A stretch of DNA of 64,000 nt from Pectobacterium sp. A5351 (GTDB lineage Bacteria; Pseudomonadota; Gammaproteobacteria; Enterobacterales; Enterobacteriaceae), in contig NZ_CP116477.1 of NCBI RefSeq assembly GCF_028335745.1, positions 1,116,001 to 1,180,000 of the forward strand, written 5' to 3'. Shown piece by piece: positions 9,219 through 17,870 of this stretch. A program made the translations under genes and the position numbers. Below the pieces are notes generated by a model that saw only the letters and a list, made by a program, of their open reading frames with translations, was not told the DNA's origin and searched no databases. The stretch's first letter is position 1; every line of letters starts with the position of its first letter.

Positions 9219-9908
9219 TTAAGCCTCTTCCGGGAGCCTTGGCGTCCAGTCTATTGGCGATAGCCCTTGCTGTTCGAGAAGCTGATTAGCCTGCGAAAAA
9301 TGCTTACAGCCCAAGAAACCGCGGTGTGCAGATAGGGGGGAAGGATGCGGCGATTTCAGAATATGGTGGCGGTGTTGGTCAATAATGTTGCCTTTTTTCT
9401 GTGCATGCGAGCCCCATAGCAGAAAGACCAGACCTTCCCGTTGCTCATTGAGTGCCGCAATGACGCGATCGGTAAACGTTTCCCAGCCCAGGTTAGCATG
9501 CGAATGTGCCTGCCCGGCTTCAACGGTTAATACCGTGTTGAGCAGTAAAACGCCTTGCTCTGCCCAACTTTGCAGAAAACCGTGTCGTGGAATTTCAAAT
9601 CCAGGGATGTCGCTCGCCAATTCTTTATAAATATTGGCCAGAGAAGGCGGAGCAGGTACACCCGGGCGGACAGAAAATGACAGCCCGTGTGCCTGATTCG
9701 GGCCGTGATAGGGGTCTTGTCCCAGAATGACGACTTTGACCTGATGCAGTTCGGTAAAGCGGAACGCGTTGAAAACATCCTTCTGCGGGGGATAGATTGT
9801 TTTACCCGCTGAGCGTTCTTTCCCTATAAATTCAAGGGTATTGATGAAATAAGGCTGCTGCTTTTCTTGTGCCAGCACGTCATGCCAAGTGAGAGAGGTC
9901 GCCATCAT
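9219..9908 (-). CDS. ung: uracil-DNA glycosylase
   Basis: Ung removes uracil from DNA as the first step of base-excision repair. The 229-residue family-1 enzyme has the water-activating loop [14 protein letters not shown] (Asp65, Tyr67) and the minor-groove loop [13 protein letters not shown] with the catalytic His near residue 188. Length matches E. coli Ung. Two Met codons stand at the start (9908 and 9905), and either could be used. It is divergent from grcA, as in E. coli. Confidence 0.97.
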   Translation of the reverse strand: MMATSLTWHDVLAQEKQQPYFINTLEFIGKERSAGKTIYPPQKDVFNAFRFTELHQVKVVILGQDPYHGPNQAHGLSFSVRPGVPAPPSLANIYKELASDIPGFEIPRHGFLQSWAEQGVLLLNTVLTVEAGQAHSHANLGWETFTDRVIAALNEQREGLVFLLWGSHAQKKGNIIDQHRHHILKSPHPSPLSAHRGFLGCKHFSQANQLLEQQGLSPIDWTPRLPEEA

Positions 9909-10064
9909 GCACTCTTTTTTTACAGGTTGAATGGTGTTGCGGGTAGCTTACCGATCTATCGTGCCGAGGTAAAACTGTAACCGCCGTTCTCTGAACGAAA
10001 AGGGCTTCTTTTGAAAAAAATTGAAAATTTACAAAAATATTTGCAATTTGGTGTCTTGGTAAAA

Positions 10065-10078
10065 TTGATATAAAACAA
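10065..10078 (+). promoter_or_regulatory. upstream FNR-like site of grcA
   Basis: TTGAT-ATAA-AACAA matches the FNR consensus (TTGAT-N4-ATCAA) in the left half and partly in the right. Its centre is exactly 53 bp upstream of the second site. That is the spacing known for the two FNR sites of E. coli yfiD/grcA (-93.5 and -40.5). Confidence 0.55.
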
Positions 10079-10117
10079 TAAATTGCCTTCATGCAGTTAA
10101 GTGGTGGGGTTTTAAAA

Positions 10118-10159
10118 TTGATTTAAGTCAAGGATGCCCAGTTATCAGGCTGGTATATA
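10118..10159 (+). promoter_or_regulatory. FNR site and -10 box of the grcA promoter
   Basis: TTGAT-TTAA-GTCAA (10118-10131) matches the FNR consensus with one mismatch. A -10-like TATATA at 10154-10159 would put the transcription start near 10166, about 41.5 bp from the centre of the site, the class II activation geometry. Together with the upstream site this indicates anaerobic induction. Confidence 0.75.
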
Positions 10160-10279
10160 AGAAGGCAGATACAAACGGTTTTATACGATCGTTACGAAAT
10201 TCGTCAATTTTTACCGATAACGATGTTAACTAAATCAGTTTTAACTAAGACAATAACACGCCGTTTTACGGAGGCAATT

Positions 10280-10663
10280 ATGGTTACGGGTATTCAAATC
10301 ACCAAGGCTAACGACAGCGCGCTGATCAATTCTTTCTGGTTGCTGGACGAAGAAAAATCACAGGCGCGTTGCGTGTGTGCTAAATCAGGCTATAGCGAAG
10401 ATCAAATCGTTCCTGTGAGCGATCTGGGTCAGATCGAGTATCGTGAAATTCCGCTGGAAATCAAACCTGAAGTGCGTGTGGAAGGCGGTCAGCACCTGAA
10501 CGTGAACGTTCTGCGCCGTGAGACGCTGGAAGATGCCGTTAAGCATCCAGAAAAATACCCACAGCTGACCATCCGTGTATCTGGTTACGCTGTGCGTTTC
10601 AACTCACTGACGCCAGAACAGCAGCGCGATGTTATCGCCCGTACGTTTACCGAAAGTCTGTAA
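10280..10663 (+). CDS. grcA: autonomous glycyl radical cofactor GrcA (YfiD)
   Basis: GrcA is a 127-residue spare part for pyruvate formate-lyase. It carries a glycyl radical domain that can replace the C-terminal end of an oxygen-damaged PflB. The radical site is the Gly in RVSGYAVRF (Gly102). The ATG at 10280 has an excellent ribosome binding site (GGAGG) and matches the family start; an upstream in-frame ATG at 10223 is unlikely. The two FNR-like sites upstream fit its known anaerobic expression. Its terminator downstream has been split by a 114-bp mobile element. Confidence 0.97.
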   Translation: MVTGIQITKANDSALINSFWLLDEEKSQARCVCAKSGYSEDQIVPVSDLGQIEYREIPLEIKPEVRVEGGQHLNVNVLRRETLEDAVKHPEKYPQLTIRVSGYAVRFNSLTPEQQRDVIARTFTESL

Positions 10664-10703
10664 GCTGTTGCCCAAGCCTTAACAAAAAGGGAGCCGAGGC
10701 TCC

Positions 10704-10817
10704 TAATGCCGATCGGTTAAGGATCGAGATACCGGGGGCTACCACGATGCGAGGCATCCCTGCGGGAGCCTCATCACCGTGTTTCCCCCTAAACCCATGC
10801 TTAAGTGACTAGCATTA
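10704..10817 (+). mobile_element. 114-bp IS4-like miniature element in the grcA terminator (copy 1)
   Basis: The element begins TAATGCCGATCGGTTAAG and ends with the inverse of TAATGCTAGTCACTTAAG, an 18-bp terminal inverted repeat with 13 matches. It is flanked by an exact 11-bp duplication, GCCGAGGCTCC (10693-10703 and 10818-10828). Removing the element and one copy of the duplication restores a perfect terminator, GGGAGCC-GA-GGCTCCC followed by six T residues (10829-10836 region). The left end agrees with my recollection of the IS4 termini, and 11 bp is within the IS4 duplication range. It has no ORF and folds into one long imperfect hairpin. A copy differing at one base lies at 46596-46709. 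Confidence 0.85.
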
Positions 10818-10857
10818 GCCGAGGCTCCCTTTTTTACATCTCTGTTTTATATCACTA

Positions 10858-12183
10858 TTATTCGCCTGACGGCTCATCGGCTTTCTGCGTTGGCTGACGA
10901 CGCTTACCGATATTTTTGCTATCGCGATGGCGAACTTTCACCTTAACTTTTTCTTTTTCCTTCGCTTTCTTCTCTTTTCTCTGAGCCAGCACTTTTTTCG
11001 ACGGTTTGCCCGTGGTTTTAGGGCTTGGTGCCTTGGTCGTTGGGCGGAGTTCATCAATGACGCGCGGCTTTAGCGGTTCATTCAGGTAGCGGCTGATTTT
11101 TCCCAGCAGCAGATGATCGTGCGCTTCGACGAAAGAGATAGCACAGCCTTTACGACCTGCGCGGCCAGTGCGGCCAATACGGTGAAGATAAGTGTCCGAT
11201 GTGCGTGGTAAATCGAAGTTGAAGACGTGGCTGACATCGTTAATATCGATGCCGCGTGCCGCCACGTCCGTAGCAACCAGAACGTTGACGCGCCCGTCAC
11301 TCAGGCGTTTGATCGCTTCGTTACGTTTGGCCTGCACCATTTCACCTTCGAGATAGCAGGCGGTAATGCCCGCTTCACGCAGCCAGGCAACCAGCTCATG
11401 CACACGTTCACGTTTGCGCACGAAGACGATAGAACGCGTCACATCCGGCTGTTTTAACTGATGGCAGAGCAGGGCGGTTTTGTGTTTGATGTCGTCTGCG
11501 CGGTAATACCATTGCAGAATTTTTTTGCGTTCCCGACGAGATGGATCGGATTCGATTTCAACCGGATCGTTGAGCAAACGCTCGGCGAAATCTTTGATCG
11601 CGTCCCCTTCTAGCGTCGCAGAAAACAGCAGCGTTTGCTTACGCCAGCGGGTTTCCCCGGCGATGTGTTCAATATCCTGAGCGAAGCCCATGTCCAGCAT
11701 TCTGTCCGCTTCATCCAGAATCAGCGTTTCTACTGCGCGGCAATCGAAGTTTTCTTCTTTGATGTATTGCAGCAGGCGGCCCGTCGTCGCGACGACGATA
11801 TCCTGATTTTCACTGAAGACTTCAGCGTGGTTCATGTAGGCTACGCCGCCGGTGATCGTGGCGACATCCAGGTGCGTATGTGCCGAAAACGCACGCGCCT
11901 GATCGGCTACCTGCATGGCGAGTTCACGGGTTGGCGTGAGGATCAGAATACGAGGCGGACCTGATTTTTTACGAGGGAAATCGATAAGATGCTGCAAAAC
12001 CGGCAGCAGATAGGCGGCGGTTTTACCGGTTCCTGTCGGCGCGGAACCCAGTACGTCGCGGCCTTCCATCGCGGGTGGGATTGCCGCAGCCTGAATCGCG
12101 GTCGGGCGTTCGTAGCCCATGTCACGCAGGGCGTCTAACAGGCTTTCATCAAGATCGAGCTCGGAAAAATTGGTTACAGTCAT
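10858..12183 (-). CDS. srmB: DEAD-box ATP-dependent RNA helicase SrmB
   Basis: SrmB acts early in 50S ribosomal subunit assembly. The 441-residue protein shows the helicase motifs in order: the Q motif region (ALRDMGYERPTAIQ), Walker A APTGTGKT, PTRELA, the DEAD box in LDEADRMLDMGF, SAT, and the C-terminal ARGIDINDVSHVFNFDLP and HRIGRTGRAGR. The tail (about residue 385 onward) is lysine-rich and disordered-looking, as in E. coli SrmB. It is divergent from trmN6, the E. coli arrangement. Confidence 0.95.
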   Translation of the reverse strand: MTVTNFSELDLDESLLDALRDMGYERPTAIQAAAIPPAMEGRDVLGSAPTGTGKTAAYLLPVLQHLIDFPRKKSGPPRILILTPTRELAMQVADQARAFSAHTHLDVATITGGVAYMNHAEVFSENQDIVVATTGRLLQYIKEENFDCRAVETLILDEADRMLDMGFAQDIEHIAGETRWRKQTLLFSATLEGDAIKDFAERLLNDPVEIESDPSRRERKKILQWYYRADDIKHKTALLCHQLKQPDVTRSIVFVRKRERVHELVAWLREAGITACYLEGEMVQAKRNEAIKRLSDGRVNVLVATDVAARGIDINDVSHVFNFDLPRTSDTYLHRIGRTGRAGRKGCAISFVEAHDHLLLGKISRYLNEPLKPRVIDELRPTTKAPSPKTTGKPSKKVLAQRKEKKAKEKEKVKVKVRHRDSKNIGKRRQPTQKADEPSGE

Positions 12184-12317
12184 GGTCTACCTCTGTTTGG
12201 GGCGCCGATTATAGACGCATTGGCCGGGTTCTTCACCTGTTTAAGCAGACAACGGCGCTTTTCCTGTACTGACGTTTCACCTATGCTACTGCGGTTTGCG
12301 TTTGGAATCTTATTTTC

Positions 12318-13072
12318 ATGAGTCATCAGGCTGATAATAAACTGACATTGCGTCGGGATGGATTTACCTTCAAGCAATTCTTTGTGGCGCACGATCGCTG
12401 TGCTATGAAGGTGGGAACCGACGGCATTTTGCTGGGTGCCTGGGTGCCTGGGCGCCGGTGTCCTCAGCTACGCGGATTCTGGATATCGGCAGTGGTTCCG
12501 GCCTGCTCGCGCTGATGCTGGCGCAACGTTCTGAACCGCATGTTCGGATTGATGCCGTCGAACTGGATAGCGCAGCGAGTCAGCAGGCGAAGGAAAACGT
12601 TGCAGCTTCGCCATGGGGCGACAGAATTACGGTCTATGCTGAGGACATCGTGGGGTTTGCTGAGACACGAATCGCCGACTATTCGTTGATTATCAGTAAT
12701 CCGCCTTATTTCCCGCCGGGGATCGCGTGCGGATCGGCTGAGCGTGATCAGGCGCGTTACACCACCTTGTTAACCCATGACGCACTGTTGCTCTGTGCGC
12801 ATCAACTGCTGATGCCCGAAGGGCTTTTTTGCGTGGTGCTGCCCGTTCAGGTTGCGGAGAAATTTATTCCGCTGGCACAGCAGCATAACTGGTACGTTCA
12901 CCAGCAGCTTCGCGTATCGGAACAGGAAGATAAACCCGCTCACCGCGTTTTGCTGGCGCTGTCTCGGCAGGAAAGAGAATGTGTGAATGCCTCGCTGGCA
13001 ATTCGTGATGGAGAAAGACGTTACTCGACGGCTTTCCAACAGCTGACAAAAGATTTTTATCTCTTTATGTAA
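12318..13072 (+). pseudogene. trmN6: tRNA1(Val) adenine-37 N6-methyltransferase TrmN6 (YfiC), frameshifted
   Basis: TrmN6 methylates A37 of tRNA-Val. The first 45 residues (through [10 protein letters not shown]) read in one frame, and the rest ([20 protein letters not shown] to the C-terminal FYLFM) in another. The break is an 8-bp tandem duplication, GGGTGCCT twice (12434-12441 and 12442-12449). Deleting one unit gives [20 protein letters not shown], aligning without gaps to the E. coli protein around [20 protein letters not shown]. The SAM-binding DIGSGSG and the catalytic NPPY motif ([10 protein letters not shown]) are intact downstream. A GTG at 12458 could start the C-terminal fragment, but it would lack the N-terminal part. 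A real mutation, a reversible slip or a sequencing error would all look like this. Confidence 0.9.
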
Positions 13073-13144
13073 GTGGCAGATGCCTTGTTGCTGCGTCTGC
13101 CTTTGCTGAGCGAATTATTTTTATGAACTACTTATTTTTATAAA

Positions 13145-14746
13145 CTACGGCACCAGAATGGTTGGCGTCGGCGCGTCGAACTGTTCTGGGTAGTCCAGGG
13201 TATAGTGCAGCCCGCGGCTTTCTTTTCTTTCCAGTGCGCAGCGGACGATGAGTTCGGCGACCTGCACCAGATTGCGTAGCTCCAGCAGATTGTTGGAAAT
13301 ACGGAAGTGGGCGTAGTACTCATTGATTTCCTGCTGAAGCAGATGGATACGGCGCTGTGCTCGCTCCAACCGCTTCGTGGTTCGCACGATCCCAACGTAA
13401 TCCCACATAAACAGACGCAGTTCGTGCCAGTTATGCTGAATCACCACCTGTTCGTCGGAGTTGTCGACCTGGCTTTCATCCCAATCCGGTAATTTTTTCA
13501 CTGCTTTGATTTGCGGTAAGCGCTGCAAGATATCCTCCGCGGCGGACCAGCCGTAAACCAGACACTCCAGTAATGAGTTGGACGCCATGCGGTTCGCACC
13601 GTGCAATCCGGTGTAGCTGACTTCGCCAATGGCATACAGGCCGTCAAGATCGGTACGGCCATTTTGATCGACCATCACACCACCGCAGGTGTAGTGTGCC
13701 GCAGGGACGATGGGGATCGGTTCACGCGTCAGATCGATGCCGAGAGACTGTAGCTTTTCATCAATGGTCGGGAAGTGTTGTTTGATGAACGCTTCGGGCT
13801 TGTGGCTAATATCGAGATACATGCAGTCTGCGCCAAGTCGTTTCATCTCATGGTCAATCGCGCGGGCGACCACATCGCGCGGGGCGAGCTCGCCTCTGGC
13901 ATCGAAATCGGGCATAAAACGTGTGCCGTCAGGACGTTTAAGGTATGCCCCTTCGCCGCGTAGTGCTTCCGTTAGCAGAAAATTTCGTGCCTGCGGATGG
14001 AATAGACAGGTTGGATGAAACTGATTGAATTCCAGATTCGCCACACGGCAGCCTGCGCGCCAAGCCATGGCAATACCATCGCCAGAAGAAATATCGGGGT
14101 TCGTAGTGTATTGATAAACTTTGGACGCCCCGCCAGTCGCCAGAACTACGGTTTTCGCTCGACAGGATTCCACATGTTCTCGTTCACGGTTCCAGATATA
14201 AGCGCCAACAATGCGGCGTGTTCCGGGCAAACCCAGCTTATTCGAGGTAATGAGATCGACGGCGTTACAGCGTTCCATAATCCGAATATTCGGATGGGCT
14301 AGCGCTTTCTGCACCAGCGTGTTTTCCACTTCTTTTCCGGTTGCATCCGCCGCATGCAGAATTCGACGATGGCTATGTCCACCTTCGCGCGTTAGGTGAT
14401 AGCGTTCTTCGCCGCTGGTGCTGGTTTCGGTATCGAATAGTACGCCTTGTTCGATAAGCCATTGCACGCAGTGTTTGGCATTGCTAGCGATAAACTCAAC
14501 GGCTTCCCGTTCACACAGGCCATCGCCAGCGATCAAGGTATCTTCGATATGGGAGTCAATCGTGTCGGTTTCATCAAAAACGGCTGCGATACCGCCCTGA
14601 GCATAAAACGTCGCGCCTTCGTTGAGTGGGCCTTTGCTTAATACCGTCACGTTGGCCTGAGAAGCTAGACGCAGCGCCAGTGAAAGCCCGGCAGCACCGC
14701 TGCCAATGATTAAAACATCACAGACGTATTCAGTGGTCGTTTGCAT
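13145..14746 (-). CDS. nadB: L-aspartate oxidase
   Basis: NadB oxidises aspartate to iminoaspartate, the first step of de novo NAD synthesis (with NadA). The 533-residue flavoprotein starts with the FAD-binding [19 protein letters not shown]. It carries the family segments [61 protein letters not shown] and [18 protein letters not shown]. Length matches E. coli. It is convergent with the broken trmN6 and divergent from rpoE, as in E. coli. A 17-bp tandem repeat (13115-13131 and 13132-13148) covers its stop codon. Confidence 0.97.
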   Translation of the reverse strand: MQTTTEYVCDVLIIGSGAAGLSLALRLASQANVTVLSKGPLNEGATFYAQGGIAAVFDETDTIDSHIEDTLIAGDGLCEREAVEFIASNAKHCVQWLIEQGVLFDTETSTSGEERYHLTREGGHSHRRILHAADATGKEVENTLVQKALAHPNIRIMERCNAVDLITSNKLGLPGTRRIVGAYIWNREREHVESCRAKTVVLATGGASKVYQYTTNPDISSGDGIAMAWRAGCRVANLEFNQFHPTCLFHPQARNFLLTEALRGEGAYLKRPDGTRFMPDFDARGELAPRDVVARAIDHEMKRLGADCMYLDISHKPEAFIKQHFPTIDEKLQSLGIDLTREPIPIVPAAHYTCGGVMVDQNGRTDLDGLYAIGEVSYTGLHGANRMASNSLLECLVYGWSAAEDILQRLPQIKAVKKLPDWDESQVDNSDEQVVIQHNWHELRLFMWDYVGIVRTTKRLERAQRRIHLLQQEINEYYAHFRISNNLLELRNLVQVAELIVRCALERKESRGLHYTLDYPEQFDAPTPTILVP

Positions 14747-14925
14747 GGTCGTGTCGTGGATGCAAAAAGAAGAGGAAATCCGATGTTAGCACCCAATGGT
14801 TGATTGCTGTATTGGTTTTTAGCTCCCTCTCTACGCTATAAATAAGCGAATGGTGGAGCATGGTGAATCGTGCGAATACCCCAGATTTATCGTATCATCC
14901 TCGGAAGAAGAGCGTAGAGCCTCAA

Positions 14926-15005
14926 ATGAAGACCATTTTTGATGAAGACCATTTTTGATGAAGACAATGTTTGATAAAGGCAATGTGTGATGAAGAGAAT
15001 GCGTC
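14926..15005. repeat. five 16-bp tandem repeats in the nadB-rpoE intergenic region
   Basis: The units are ATGAAGACCATTTTTG (14926-14941 and 14942-14957, identical), ATGAAGACAATGTTTG, ATAAAGGCAATGTGTG and ATGAAGAGAATGCGTC, all exactly 16 bp, with increasing divergence toward rpoE. The array ends about 57 bp before the sigma-E promoter. The rest of 14747-15054 shows no gene I can support. Confidence 0.85.
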
Positions 15006-15061
15006 ATGATACGCATTGCAAAGACAAGTAACGGCGCGAAGCAAAAGAAAAACGATGGCTC

Positions 15062-15089
15062 GGAACTTTATTGGATGCCTTGGTTCTAA
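15062..15089 (+). promoter_or_regulatory. sigma-E autoregulatory promoter of rpoE
   Basis: GGAACTT (15062-15068) and TCTAA (15085-15089) are separated by 16 bp, matching the sigma-E consensus (GGAACTT-N15/16-TCAAA) at the -35 almost perfectly. Transcription would start near 15096, 80 bp before rpoE. E. coli rpoE is known to have such a promoter. Confidence 0.8.
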
Positions 15090-15108
15090 TGAGGAGCTTG
15101 CTCTAAAT

Positions 15109-15180
15109 ATGACTTATATAGCTGGCAGTACGATTTTTTTACGCGTGGAGAACGGTTTGAGTAGAGATTACCTCGGATGA
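15109..15180 (+). CDS. candidate leader peptide coupled to rpoE (RseD-like)
   Basis: The 23-codon ORF MTYIAGSTIFLRVENGLSRD-YLG starts just after the predicted sigma-E transcription start. Its TGA overlaps the rpoE ATG (ATGA), so the two are probably translationally coupled. The same frame is open back to an ATG at 15055, which would give 41 codons from an upstream promoter. In E. coli a short ORF named rseD overlaps the rpoE start and couples their translation; I have not aligned the two. Coding status rests on position and overlap. Confidence 0.45.
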   Translation: MTYIAGSTIFLRVENGLSRDYLG

Positions 15181-15752
15181 GCGAGCAACTGGCAGATCAG
15201 GTTCTGGTCGAGCGAGTCCAAAAAGGCGATCAAAAATCGTTTAACTTGTTGGTCGTTCGTTATCAGCATAAGGTAGCGAGCCTGGTATCGCGGTACGTTC
15301 CTCAGGGAGACGTGCCGGACGTGGTACAGGAGTCGTTTATTAAAGCCTATCGCGCGTTAGAGTCATTTCGCGGCGATAGTGCGTTTTATACATGGCTGTA
15401 TCGTATTGCAGTGAATACGGCCAAGAATTATCTGGTCGCTCAGGGGCGGCGTCCGCCTTCCAGCGACATTGATGCGAATGACGCGGAAAACTATGAAAAT
15501 GCGGGTGCACTGAAAGAAATATCGAACCCTGAGAACTTAATGTTGTCTGAAGAATTACGAAGCATTGTTTTCCGCACTATCGAGTCTTTGCCGGAAGATT
15601 TACGTTTAGCGATTACGCTGCGTGAATTGGACGGTTTAAGCTACGAAGAGATTGCCGTAATTATGGATTGTCCCGTCGGCACGGTTCGTTCTCGTATTTT
15701 CCGGGCGCGGGAAGCGATTGATAATAAAGTACAACCGCTTATTCAGCGCTAG
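15177..15752 (+). CDS. rpoE: RNA polymerase sigma factor RpoE (sigma-E)
   Basis: This 191-residue ECF sigma factor directs the envelope-stress response. Region 2 is seen in FNLLVVRYQHKVASLVSRYV, DVVQESFIKAYRALESFRGDSAFYTWLYRIAVNTAKNYL, and region 4 in LRELDGLSYEEIAVIMDCPVGTVRSRIFRAREAI. It heads the rpoE-rseA-rseB-rseC operon, is preceded by its own sigma-E promoter, and its start codon overlaps an upstream mini-ORF. Confidence 0.98.
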   Translation: MSEQLADQVLVERVQKGDQKSFNLLVVRYQHKVASLVSRYVPQGDVPDVVQESFIKAYRALESFRGDSAFYTWLYRIAVNTAKNYLVAQGRRPPSSDIDANDAENYENAGALKEISNPENLMLSEELRSIVFRTIESLPEDLRLAITLRELDGLSYEEIAVIMDCPVGTVRSRIFRAREAIDNKVQPLIQR

Positions 15753-15811
15753 CGAGCGTTTTCAGCTATCCGCATGACTAATGATGGATTTGACAAGGTA
15801 AGGGTATCGGT

Positions 15812-16459
15812 ATGCAGAAAGAGAAACTTTCCGCTTTAATGGATGGCGAAGCAGTAGATTCCGAACTGCTAAGCGCATTGTCACGGGATGATGCGTTGCA
15901 GCAAAGTTGGCAAAGTTATCATCTAATTCGTGATACGTTGCGTGGTGATGTCAGTGAAAACGTGATTCATCTGGACATCGCTTCTCGTGTTGCTGCTGCA
16001 ATCGAGAAAGAACCTGTTCGTCTGGTTCCACAAGCGCAGCCTGAATCTCAGCCACAACCTGTCGAATGGACGAAGATGCCGTTCTGGCACAAAATCCGTC
16101 CGTGGGGCAGCCAACTGACGCAAGTCGGTGTTGCTGCCTGCGTATCTTTAGCGGTGATTGTCGGCGTACAAAATTACCAGCAGGGTAATGCATCCGAACA
16201 TGTGGTTGAATCCGGCGTATTCAGCACCTTACCTGCTATGGGCACCGCCTCTCCTGTGAGTCTAGGCGTGCCGTCAGAAAATGTTGCCCCTCACAGCGGT
16301 CAGCAGAAATCCGATATGCAGCGCAACCGCCTTAACGCCATTTTGCAGGACTACGAATTACAGCGTCGGCTGCATGCCGAACACGCTCTGCCGCAGGATG
16401 ATCAGCAAGCGGCCATTCAGGTTCCCGGCACTCAATCATTAGGAACACAGCCCCGGTAA
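15812..16459 (+). CDS. rseA: anti-sigma-E factor RseA
   Basis: RseA is a single-pass inner-membrane protein (215 residues) that holds sigma-E inactive until cleaved by DegS and RseP. The N-terminal cytoplasmic sigma-binding part (MQKEKLSALMDGEAVDSELL) is conserved. A membrane segment lies at about residues 105-121 (VGVAACVSLAVIVGV), followed by a glutamine-rich periplasmic part. Its stop overlaps the rseB start (TAATG). Confidence 0.96.
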   Translation: MQKEKLSALMDGEAVDSELLSALSRDDALQQSWQSYHLIRDTLRGDVSENVIHLDIASRVAAAIEKEPVRLVPQAQPESQPQPVEWTKMPFWHKIRPWGSQLTQVGVAACVSLAVIVGVQNYQQGNASEHVVESGVFSTLPAMGTASPVSLGVPSENVAPHSGQQKSDMQRNRLNAILQDYELQRRLHAEHALPQDDQQAAIQVPGTQSLGTQPR

Positions 16460-17421
16460 TGAAGCGTGTTTGGTCCGCCGTCTGTTTTCTGATTGGCAGC
16501 CTGTTTTATTCTACTTTCGCCCCGGCTCAGAATGTTGAGCCGGTCGCATTGCTGCAACAGATGAATAGCGCCGTTCGTTCTCTGAATTACGAAATATCCT
16601 TTATCAACATTACCCTGCAAGGATTCGAGTCGGTACGGTATCGTCATGCCGTAGTCAACAATCGTTCCTTAGCGCAGTTGCTGTTTATGGACGGACCGCG
16701 ACGCGAGATCGTGCTGCGTAATAATGAAGTCAGCTACTTCGATCCCGGTTTTGAGCCATTTACGCTCACCAGCGATCATATCGTTGACTCTTTCCCCGCT
16801 CTGGTCTTTGCCGATTTCCAAAAACTATCGCCTTATTATGATTTTATTCCCGCCGACGGACGGGTGCGTATTGCCGATCGTCTGGCATCAGGCATTCGGG
16901 TCATTTCACGCGATGGTACACGCTACAGCTATATGGTGTGGATTGATGCGGAATCGAAACTTCCATTGCGTATCGATTTACAAGATCGCAACGGTGACAA
17001 GCGGTTGGAACAATTCTTAACAACATCGCTGATTGTTGATGATGATGTCGTTAGCGTGATGCGTCCGCTGGAAGGGATCAAACTTCCTCCCGTGTTACCT
17101 ACGCCTGCTGCGGACAAAAGTGATTTTACCTGGGAGCCTGAATGGCTGCCTGCCGGGATGAAAGCTCTTTCACACAGCAAAAAAGTATTGCCAGGCTCGT
17201 CCATTCCGATCGAAACTCGTCTCTATAGCGATGGTTTATTCAGTTTCTCCATTAACATGAGTCCGTCTTCTGATGTGAGTGAAGAACAATCGCTGCTTAC
17301 GGGGCGACGCTCCATTCACACTGTCATGAAAGGTAACCGCGAGATTACCGTCGTCGGTGATATTCCACCTTCTACGGCTAAACGGGTGGCTGACAGCATT
17401 ATTTTGAAGAGGCAACCGTGA
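16459..17421 (+). CDS. rseB: sigma-E regulatory protein RseB
   Basis: RseB is a periplasmic protein (320 residues) that binds RseA and protects it from DegS, and responds to mislocalised LPS. It has a signal peptide (AVCFLIGSLFYSTFAPAQ) and a LolA-like N-terminal domain (NYEISFINITLQGFESVRYRH, with DGPRREIVLRNNEVSYF). The C-terminal domain contains WEPEWLPAGMKAL. Its start overlaps the rseA stop, and its stop overlaps the rseC GTG start, showing tight coupling. Confidence 0.96.
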   Translation: MKRVWSAVCFLIGSLFYSTFAPAQNVEPVALLQQMNSAVRSLNYEISFINITLQGFESVRYRHAVVNNRSLAQLLFMDGPRREIVLRNNEVSYFDPGFEPFTLTSDHIVDSFPALVFADFQKLSPYYDFIPADGRVRIADRLASGIRVISRDGTRYSYMVWIDAESKLPLRIDLQDRNGDKRLEQFLTTSLIVDDDVVSVMRPLEGIKLPPVLPTPAADKSDFTWEPEWLPAGMKALSHSKKVLPGSSIPIETRLYSDGLFSFSINMSPSSDVSEEQSLLTGRRSIHTVMKGNREITVVGDIPPSTAKRVADSIILKRQP

Positions 17422-17870
17422 TCAAAGAGTGGGCGACAGTCGTTTCATGGCAGAATGGCATTGCGGAGCTGCGGTGTGAACCGAGTTCTGGGTGTGGTAG
17501 CTGTAAATCCCGCTCGTCGTGTGGAACCGGCTTATTAAGCCAGCTTGGGCTTTCTGCCGACAATACGCTGTATGTTCCTTATGAGCGGCCCTTAGAAGTC
17601 GGGCAAAAAGTCGAATTGGGGATTTCTGAGGGGCGGCTACTGTTTTCTGCCGCTCTGGTTTACTTCGTTCCGCTGGTCGGGTTGCTAATTGGTGCGGCGC
17701 TCTGTCAAACGTTATTCGGCACCGATCTGGCCGCGGTCATTGGCGCGCTGCTGGGCGGGGGGGGGGCGTTTATCGGCGTGAAGCGTTGGGCGAAGCGGCT
17801 GGGTAAGAATAAACGTTATGAGCCTGTTATTCTGCAAATTGCGTTGCCCGGCACGCTCTTACAAAATTGA
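17418..17870 (+). CDS. rseC: SoxR-reducing system / sigma-E positive regulator RseC
   Basis: This 150-residue inner-membrane protein starts at GTG, overlapping the rseB stop (GTGA). The N-terminal part has a cysteine cluster (CGSCKSRSSCG, residues about 26-36), typical of RseC/RsxC-associated proteins. Two membrane segments follow (FSAALVYFVPLVGLLIGAALC and AAVIGALLGGGGAFIGV). In E. coli RseC is a minor modulator of sigma-E and takes part in reducing SoxR. The run of eight G residues at 17757-17764 is intact and in frame here. Confidence 0.93.
   Translation: MIKEWATVVSWQNGIAELRCEPSSGCGSCKSRSSCGTGLLSQLGLSADNTLYVPYERPLEVGQKVELGISEGRLLFSAALVYFVPLVGLLIGAALCQTLFGTDLAAVIGALLGGGGAFIGVKRWAKRLGKNKRYEPVILQIALPGTLLQN

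Noticed and set aside
13115..13148. 17-bp tandem repeat at the nadB stop.
   Set aside because: Simple AT-rich duplication with no apparent consequence; noted under nadB only.
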